Part shown: positions 59,686-64,000 of the stretch, in pieces
Position numbering within the stretch: position 1 is the first letter of the stretch
How the letters are laid out: each line of letters opens with the position of its first letter
Assembly: GCA_934504345.1 (NCBI GenBank)
Contig: CAKSVR010000003.1
Location: forward strand, 39,119-103,118
Origin: an uncultured Agathobaculum sp.
Lineage (GTDB): Bacteria > Bacillota > Clostridia > Oscillospirales > Butyricicoccaceae
DNA: 64,000 bases
Reading direction: 5' to 3'
The notes under the pieces: generated by a model
What the model was told of the DNA's origin: nothing
Database searches by the model: none
The model's input: the letters and a program-made list of their open reading frames with translations, nothing else
Translations under genes and position numbers: made by a program

Positions 59686-62103
59686 ATGACAGAAATCCAA
59701 GGAATCGCTCTCAGCCGCCTGCCGGTGCTGCCGCTGCGCGGGCTGACGGCGTTCCCTAATATGATCGTCCACTTTGATGTGGGCCGCCTGCTCTCCATCC
59801 GTGCGCTGGAGGCGGCGATGAAAAACGGTCAGACCATCTTTCTGACCGCACAGCGCGAGCTCAAGACCGATACGCCTTCGCCGAGCGACCTGTATCAGAT
59901 CGGCACCATCTGCCAGATCCGTCAGATCCTGCGCCTGCCGGGCGACAACATCCGCGTGCTGGTCGAGGGCAAGAGCCGCGCACTCGCGCACAACTTCACG
60001 CCCGCCGAAAAGGACGAGGACTGTATGTACGCCGAGGTCGAGGAGCTCGAGGACTACGTTTACGGCGTGACGGAGCGCCGCGCGCAGGCACTCGTCCGCA
60101 CCGCACAGGAGCGCTTCAGCGAGTATGCACAGTATGCCTCGCGTCTGTCGCCCGATGTGGAGCTGACCGTTGCCGAGGGCGGCGACCCGGGCTATCTGGC
60201 CGACTACATCGCGCAGAACATCCCGGTCGAGGTAGCAGCCAAGCAGGAGATCCTGGAGGAGCTCGGCATTACCCGCCGACTTGTCATGGTCATCCGTATG
60301 CTGGGCGAGGAAACCGAAGTCCTCAAGATCGAAAATGAGATTCAGGACGAGCTCAAGACCCAGATCGACAAGAACCAGAAGGAATACTACCTGCGGGAGC
60401 AGATCAAAGTCATCCAGACCGAGCTGGGCGAGCAGGATGCGGCCGCAGAGGCGGAAAGCTACCGCACGCGCGTGCTCGAGCTCAAGCTGCCCAAGGAGTG
60501 CGAGGACAAGCTCATCCGCGAGGTGGACCGCCTTGCCAAGCTGAGCGGCTCGACGGCGGAGCAGGGTGTCGTGCGTACTTATCTGGATACCGTGCTCGAC
60601 CTGCCGTGGAACAGGAAGAGCGAGGAGCGCCACGACCTTGCGGAGGCACAGGCCATCCTCGACCGCGACCACTACGGCATGGAAAAGGTCAAGGAACGCA
60701 TTATGGAGTTCCTTGCGGTAAAGAGCCTTGCACCCGACCTGAAAGGGCAGGTTTTGTGCCTTGTGGGCCCTCCGGGTGTCGGCAAAACATCTATCGCGAA
60801 GTCCGTTGCCGAGGCGATGGGCCGCAATTACACCCGCATGAGCCTCGGCGGCGTGCGTGATGAGGCGGACATCCGCGGCCACCGCAAGACCTACATCGGT
60901 GCAATGCCGGGCAGAATCATGGATGCGCTGCGCCGCGCCGGTACGTCCAATCCGCTCATCCTGCTCGACGAGATCGACAAGATGGGCAGCGATTTCCGCG
61001 GCGACCCGGCCTCTGCGATGCTGGAGGTGCTCGACACCGAGCAGAACGTGGCATTCCGCGACCATTACATCGAGCTGCCGTTCGACTTGTCCGATGTGGT
61101 GTTCCTGACGACTGCGAACGACCTTTCGACCGTGCCGCGCCCGCTGCTCGACCGTATGGAAGTCATCGAGCTGCCGTCCTATACGGCGGAGGAAAAACGC
61201 CTGATCGCCCGCCGCCATCTGCTCTCCAAGCAGATGAAAAAGCACGGTCTGGCTGAGGATCAGCTCGTGATTGATGACAAAACGCTGGATTCGGTCATCA
61301 GCGGCTACACTCGTGAGGCTGGCGTGCGCCGTCTGGAGCAGGTACTCGCGAAGCTGAGCCGCAAGGCGGCCAAGCATATCGCAGACGGCGGTGAGAGCCT
61401 GACGGTTTCGAGTGAAAACCTCGAGAAGCTGCTCGGCAACGCACCGTTCAAGGACGATGTGGTGACGAAGAAGGACGAGGTCGGCATCGTCAACGGCCTT
61501 GCGTGGACGAGCGTCGGCGGCGAAATGCTCGAGGTCGAGGTGGCAGTCGTGCCGGGCACCGGCAAGATCGAAGTCACCGGCAACCTCGGCACCGTTATGC
61601 AGGAGAGCGCCAAGGCGGCTGTCACGTTCGTGCGCTCGCGCGCGGAGGCGCTGAACATCGACCCGATGTTCTACAAGAACAACGACCTGCATATCCATTT
61701 CCCGGAGGCGGCCATTCCCAAGGATGGCCCGTCGGCGGGTGTCACCATCACCACGGCGCTCATTTCGGCGCTGACCGGTGCGCCGGTGCGCCATGAGGTT
61801 GCTATGACCGGCGAGGTAACGCTGCGCGGCCGCGTGCTGCCCATCGGCGGTCTGCGCGAAAAGACCATGGCGGCGTACCGCGCGGGCATCAAGACGGTGT
61901 GCATCCCCAAGGACAACGAAAGCGACTTGCAGGACATCGTACCGGTGGTGCGCGAGAACATCCATTTCGTGATCGCGGAAACCATGGACACGGTGATGGA
62001 AACGGCGATCGACTTTTCGCGCCGTCCCAAGAAGCAGAGAAGAAAGTCCGCGCCGGTAAAGCGTGCGGCGGCGGACACAGCCTCGACAACGGTGGTACAA
62101 TAA
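59686..62103 (+). CDS. lon: ATP-dependent protease Lon
   Basis: An 805-residue LonA protease for damaged and regulatory proteins. An N-terminal substrate-binding domain (LPVLPLRGLTAFPNM) and coiled coil precede the AAA+ module with Walker A GPPGVGKT (about 362) and LLDEIDKMG. The C-terminal peptidase domain has the Ser-Lys dyad: Ser683 in KDGPSAGVTI and Lys726 in GGLREKTMAA. AAGGAG lies 10 bases before the ATG. engB follows one base after the stop, as in many Firmicutes. Confidence 0.98.
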   Translation: MTEIQGIALSRLPVLPLRGLTAFPNMIVHFDVGRLLSIRALEAAMKNGQTIFLTAQRELKTDTPSPSDLYQIGTICQIRQILRLPGDNIRVLVEGKSRALAHNFTPAEKDEDCMYAEVEELEDYVYGVTERRAQALVRTAQERFSEYAQYASRLSPDVELTVAEGGDPGYLADYIAQNIPVEVAAKQEILEELGITRRLVMVIRMLGEETEVLKIENEIQDELKTQIDKNQKEYYLREQIKVIQTELGEQDAAAEAESYRTRVLELKLPKECEDKLIREVDRLAKLSGSTAEQGVVRTYLDTVLDLPWNRKSEERHDLAEAQAILDRDHYGMEKVKERIMEFLAVKSLAPDLKGQVLCLVGPPGVGKTSIAKSVAEAMGRNYTRMSLGGVRDEADIRGHRKTYIGAMPGRIMDALRRAGTSNPLILLDEIDKMGSDFRGDPASAMLEVLDTEQNVAFRDHYIELPFDLSDVVFLTTANDLSTVPRPLLDRMEVIELPSYTAEEKRLIARRHLLSKQMKKHGLAEDQLVIDDKTLDSVISGYTREAGVRRLEQVLAKLSRKAAKHIADGGESLTVSSENLEKLLGNAPFKDDVVTKKDEVGIVNGLAWTSVGGEMLEVEVAVVPGTGKIEVTGNLGTVMQESAKAAVTFVRSRAEALNIDPMFYKNNDLHIHFPEAAIPKDGPSAGVTITTALISALTGAPVRHEVAMTGEVTLRGRVLPIGGLREKTMAAYRAGIKTVCIPKDNESDLQDIVPVVRENIHFVIAETMDTVMETAIDFSRRPKKQRRKSAPVKRAAADTASTTVVQ

Positions 62104-62104
62104 T

Positions 62105-62716
62105 ATGGAAATGAACAAACCGAATCTGCACAATGCGGAATTTCTGCGCTCGGCGGTCAAGGAAAGCGATTTCCCGCAGGACCCGCTCCCGCAGATCGTA
62201 TTTGCGGGCAAATCCAATGTGGGCAAGAGCTCGGTCATCAACAAGCTGCTGAACCGCAAGAACTTTGCGCGTGTCAGCGCCCAGCCGGGCAAGACGATCC
62301 ATATCAACTACTTTACGATCGATAAGAAGATGTATCTGGTCGATCTGCCGGGCTACGGCTACGCGCGCGTGTCCAAGGCGGAGCAGCAGCGCTGGGGCGC
62401 TCTGATGGAAACCTACTTTGCGATGGATCTGCTGACACTGGGCATCCAGATCGTGGATATTCGTCACAAGCCCACCCGCGACGACATGACGATGGCGGAG
62501 TGGTTCCGCGCTTCCGGAAAGCCGTGGGTCATCATCGCCAACAAGCTGGATAAGATCAAAAAGAGCCAGCTTGAGGGCAATATCGCGGAAATCCGGCAGA
62601 CTTTGCTGCTGCCGGAGGAGGTTCCGGTCATCCCGTTCTCGGCTGAGAAGGGCTTCGGCCGGGAGGAAGTGCTCGACCTGATCTTCGCGCACGTTTGCGG
62701 AAAGGAAGAGGCATAA
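62105..62716 (+). CDS. engB: Ribosome biogenesis GTPase EngB (YsxC/YihA)
   Basis: A 203-residue GTPase essential for 50S assembly. P-loop FAGKSNVGKSSVIN (about 34-47), G3 VDLPGYGYA, and G4 ANKLDKI are all present. GGTGG lies about 10 bases before ATG 62105, which starts one base after lon ends. It overlaps the next gene by one base. Confidence 0.96.
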   Translation: MEMNKPNLHNAEFLRSAVKESDFPQDPLPQIVFAGKSNVGKSSVINKLLNRKNFARVSAQPGKTIHINYFTIDKKMYLVDLPGYGYARVSKAEQQRWGALMETYFAMDLLTLGIQIVDIRHKPTRDDMTMAEWFRASGKPWVIIANKLDKIKKSQLEGNIAEIRQTLLLPEEVPVIPFSAEKGFGREEVLDLIFAHVCGKEEA

Positions 62717-63108
62717 TGGATTTCTTTCGCCGTTTTATGGCCGGCCGCTACGGCAGCGACCAGCTGAACAACGCCCTGCTGCTGCTCGGCATCGCGCTCA
62801 TCATCGTGGCGCGCATTCTGGGCTGGTCGTGGATGAATATGTTCATCCTTGCACTGCTGATTTTGTGCTATTTCCGTATGTTTTCGCGCAATATTCAGGC
62901 GCGCTATGCGGAAAACGAGAAGTTTATGCGCTGGTGGCGGCCGGTTTCGAACAAGCTGCGCGGTGCATACGGCCGCTTCGCCGACCGCAAAACGCACCGG
63001 TACTTCAAGTGCCCGGAGTGCGGTCAGCGCCTGCGCGTGCCCAAGGGCAGAGGCAAAATCATGATAACCTGTCCGCATTGTCACAATAAGTTTGAGCGCA
63101 AAAGCTGA
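62716..63108 (+). CDS. Zinc-ribbon membrane protein
   Basis: A 130-residue protein of unrecognised family. Two hydrophobic segments (about 18-50; LLLLGIALIIVARIL and MFILALLILCYF) are followed by a basic linker and a C-terminal zinc ribbon, CPECGQRL and CPHCHNKF. The start overlaps the engB stop (TAATG), so it is the last gene of lon-engB. Function unknown; the ribbon suggests nucleic-acid or protein binding at the membrane. Confidence 0.82.
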   Translation: MDFFRRFMAGRYGSDQLNNALLLLGIALIIVARILGWSWMNMFILALLILCYFRMFSRNIQARYAENEKFMRWWRPVSNKLRGAYGRFADRKTHRYFKCPECGQRLRVPKGRGKIMITCPHCHNKFERKS

Positions 63109-63137
63109 AACTGCTGTTGATTACTGTGCAATTTGAT

Positions 63138-63174
63138 AAAGCGCTGTGCATAATTTTTGCACAGCGCTTTTGTT
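63138..63174 (+). terminator. Terminator of lon-engB
   Basis: AAAGCGCTGTGCA pairs perfectly with TGCACAGCGCTTT, followed by TGTTTG. Confidence 0.9.
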
Positions 63175-63206
63175 TGTCGTTTTATGGGTAAATTACCAAA
63201 CAGGAC

Positions 63207-63234
63207 TTGCTTTATTTTGAAAAAGTTGTATAAT
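63207..63234 (+). promoter_or_regulatory. Promoter of the SCP2-like gene
   Basis: TTGCTT, a 16-base spacer and TATAAT, about 30 bases before the ATG. Confidence 0.75.
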
Positions 63235-63265
63235 GAAGATATTAAAATGGAGCGGGGTGAATCCG

Positions 63266-63601
63266 ATGGATATTGATCAGCTGATTGGAAAGTTCTATAA
63301 CAAGCTGAAAAAGGCAGATATTGCCGGCACACAGGGCAAGGTTGCGGTTCAGTTCAATCTCACCGGTAGGATTACAGGTGTGTTCTACATTGAAATTTTG
63401 AACGGTAATCTGTCTGTCATGCCGTATGAGTACATCGACCACGATGCGATCGTTTCCGGTTCGATGACGAATCTGGAAAAGGTGCTCAGCGGCAAGCTGG
63501 TTCCGCAGGTCGCGATCGCGGAGGACAAGATCAAGGTCGAGGGCAATGTGGATAAGGTTATCCTACTGACCGAGCTGATGAAGCAGGGTTCCAAAAACTG
63601 A
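63266..63601 (+). CDS. SCP2-like small protein
   Basis: A 111-residue soluble protein. The pattern of beta strands (GKVAVQFNLTGRITGVFYIEILNG), SGSMTNLEKVLSGKL and the end KVEGNVDKVILLTELM resemble the SCP-2 sterol-transfer fold, seen in bacterial lipid-binding proteins. The ligand is unknown. GGGGTGA lies 8 bases before ATG 63266. It is a single gene with its own promoter and terminator. Confidence 0.75.
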   Translation: MDIDQLIGKFYNKLKKADIAGTQGKVAVQFNLTGRITGVFYIEILNGNLSVMPYEYIDHDAIVSGSMTNLEKVLSGKLVPQVAIAEDKIKVEGNVDKVILLTELMKQGSKN

Positions 63602-63607
63602 ATGCTG

Positions 63608-63642
63608 AAAAGACCCGTCTGTATTCTGGGCGGGTCTTTTGC
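63608..63642 (+). terminator. Terminator of the SCP2-like gene
   Basis: AAAAGACCCG pairs with CGGGTCTTTT around ~14 bases, followed by GC. Confidence 0.8.
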
Positions 63643-63671
63643 ATAACCTGTGCATGAAAGGAGAGAAAAGT

Positions 63672-63806
63672 GTGAAGAAATCGCCGAAAAAGCAGAAAAA
63701 GTGGAAGATTGTATTGGATATTATCTCGTATTCGCTGTCGGTCATCAGTCTGGGGATGTCGATCGCGGCGTTTGTGATCAGTCTGGTACAGAAAAAAGAG
63801 CAGTAA
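63672..63806 (+). CDS. Small single-pass membrane protein
   Basis: A 44-residue peptide starting with GTG. A Lys-rich N-terminus (KKSPKKQKKWK) precedes one hydrophobic helix (about 15-39; ISLGMSIAAFVISLV) and a charged tail KKEQ. AAAGGAGAG lies about 8 bases before the start. It is not recognisable by family. The positive-inside layout predicts a short cytoplasmic N-terminus. It follows the SCP2-like gene after a terminator, so read-through or an unseen promoter is needed. Confidence 0.65.
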   Translation: MKKSPKKQKKWKIVLDIISYSLSVISLGMSIAAFVISLVQKKEQ

Positions 63807-63832
63807 AAGTCGAAAACTTTTGAAAATAATGC

Positions 63833-63861
63833 TTGACTTTCCCTCCGAGATTTGGTATTCT
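63833..63861 (+). promoter_or_regulatory. Strong promoter 1 at the window edge
   Basis: TTGACT, a 17-base spacer and TATTCT, directed out of the window. Confidence 0.75.
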
Positions 63862-63948
63862 ATTAAAGCTGTCCCGCGAGGGAGGCGCAAAACTGAAAGG
63901 TCTGTCATGTGAGCGAACTTCGATTGAAAAATAAATCGAAAAAAGTTC

Positions 63949-63977
63949 TTGACAAACGGTTCGAGTTTTGATATACT
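63949..63977 (+). promoter_or_regulatory. Strong promoter 2 at the window edge
   Basis: TTGACA, a 17-base spacer and TATACT, 116 bases after promoter 1. Between them a hairpin (GAACTT and TCGATT with AATCGA and AAGTTC) is present. Two tandem near-consensus promoters suggest a highly expressed operon downstream, such as rRNA; the gene itself is outside the window. Confidence 0.78.
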
Positions 63978-64000
63978 AAATAAGCTGTTTGATGAGCGGT

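Noticed and set aside
59638..62307. Very long open frame opposite lon and engB
   Set aside because: A shadow of high-GC third positions in lon; product is low-complexity and unlike any family.

Overview
The window reads as a GC-rich (roughly 55-60% by eye) anaerobic member of the Clostridia, most like the butyrate-producing Oscillospirales (Butyricicoccus/Agathobaculum type). This placement is an inference from the gene set: a homodimeric-type pyruvate:ferredoxin oxidoreductase, formate-tetrahydrofolate ligase, a flavodiiron protein, S-layer-homology surface proteins, RNase J, Firmicutes-type operons (rplS-lepB-rbgA-rnhB, infC-rpmI-rplT, tig-clpP-clpX-lon-engB) and strong AAGGAGG ribosome binding sites. 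No transposase, phage gene, integrase or CRISPR array was found. Almost all of the window is core chromosome.

Layout. 1-6.7 kb: 3' part of an ammonium transporter fused to a P-II domain, trmB (minus), malQ, a HAD phosphatase fused to a LUD domain, and an AEC transporter (minus). 6.8-12 kb: fhs (minus), a SEDS (RodA/FtsW) protein, an HD hydrolase, a candidate structured RNA with its own promoter and terminator, a small Cys-rich protein and an AT-rich hypothetical membrane protein. 12-20.2 kb: a secreted amidase, a C_GCAxxG_C_C protein, an RluA-family pseudouridine synthase (minus), DUF177-rpmF, der-plsY-gpsA and two identical tRNA-Gly genes. 20.6-27.3 kb: an NlpC/P60-like protein, infC-rpmI-rplT with an attenuator leader (all minus), a DUF1292 protein, a 6S RNA, a 30-codon gene (minus), an SLH-M15 peptidase and comM (minus). 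27.5-39 kb: the pyruvate:ferredoxin oxidoreductase, two tandem paralogous membrane-anchored YD-like proteins, an EF-G-like GTPase, a flavodiiron protein and a GT2 glycosyltransferase. 39.8-49.3 kb: a 3D-domain cell-wall protein (minus), RNase J, an unknown protein and birA (minus), a YlmH-like S4 protein, a large SLH surface protein and a GH13 enzyme (minus). 49.5-64 kb: rplS-lepB-rbgA-rnhB-yraN-dipeptidase, thrC-metallophosphoesterase, tig, clpP-clpX, lon-engB-zinc-ribbon membrane protein, a small SCP2-like protein, a 44-codon membrane peptide, and two strong tandem promoters pointing out of the window.

How the genes work together. The main themes are ribosome production and protein quality control (L19, L20, L32, L35, IF3, Der, RbgA, EngB, tig, ClpXP, Lon), cell-wall building and remodelling (SEDS protein, amidase, M15 and NlpC-like peptidases, 3D protein, SLH proteins) and anaerobic carbon metabolism (pyruvate oxidation, C1-folate, alpha-glucan handling by MalQ and GH13).

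The unusual part is the intergenic DNA. At least six families of short, hairpin-rich dispersed repeats occur. One (37.0 and 39.1 kb) is a chain of hairpins sitting between two copies of the upstream gene's own intrinsic terminator, with a different terminator at each locus. A second is a MITE-like terminal-inverted-repeat family with three copies; two of them lie between a promoter and its gene. Other points of interest are an ATC start codon for infC, a 30-codon gene with a complete expression cassette beside the 6S RNA, and two further candidate non-coding RNAs.
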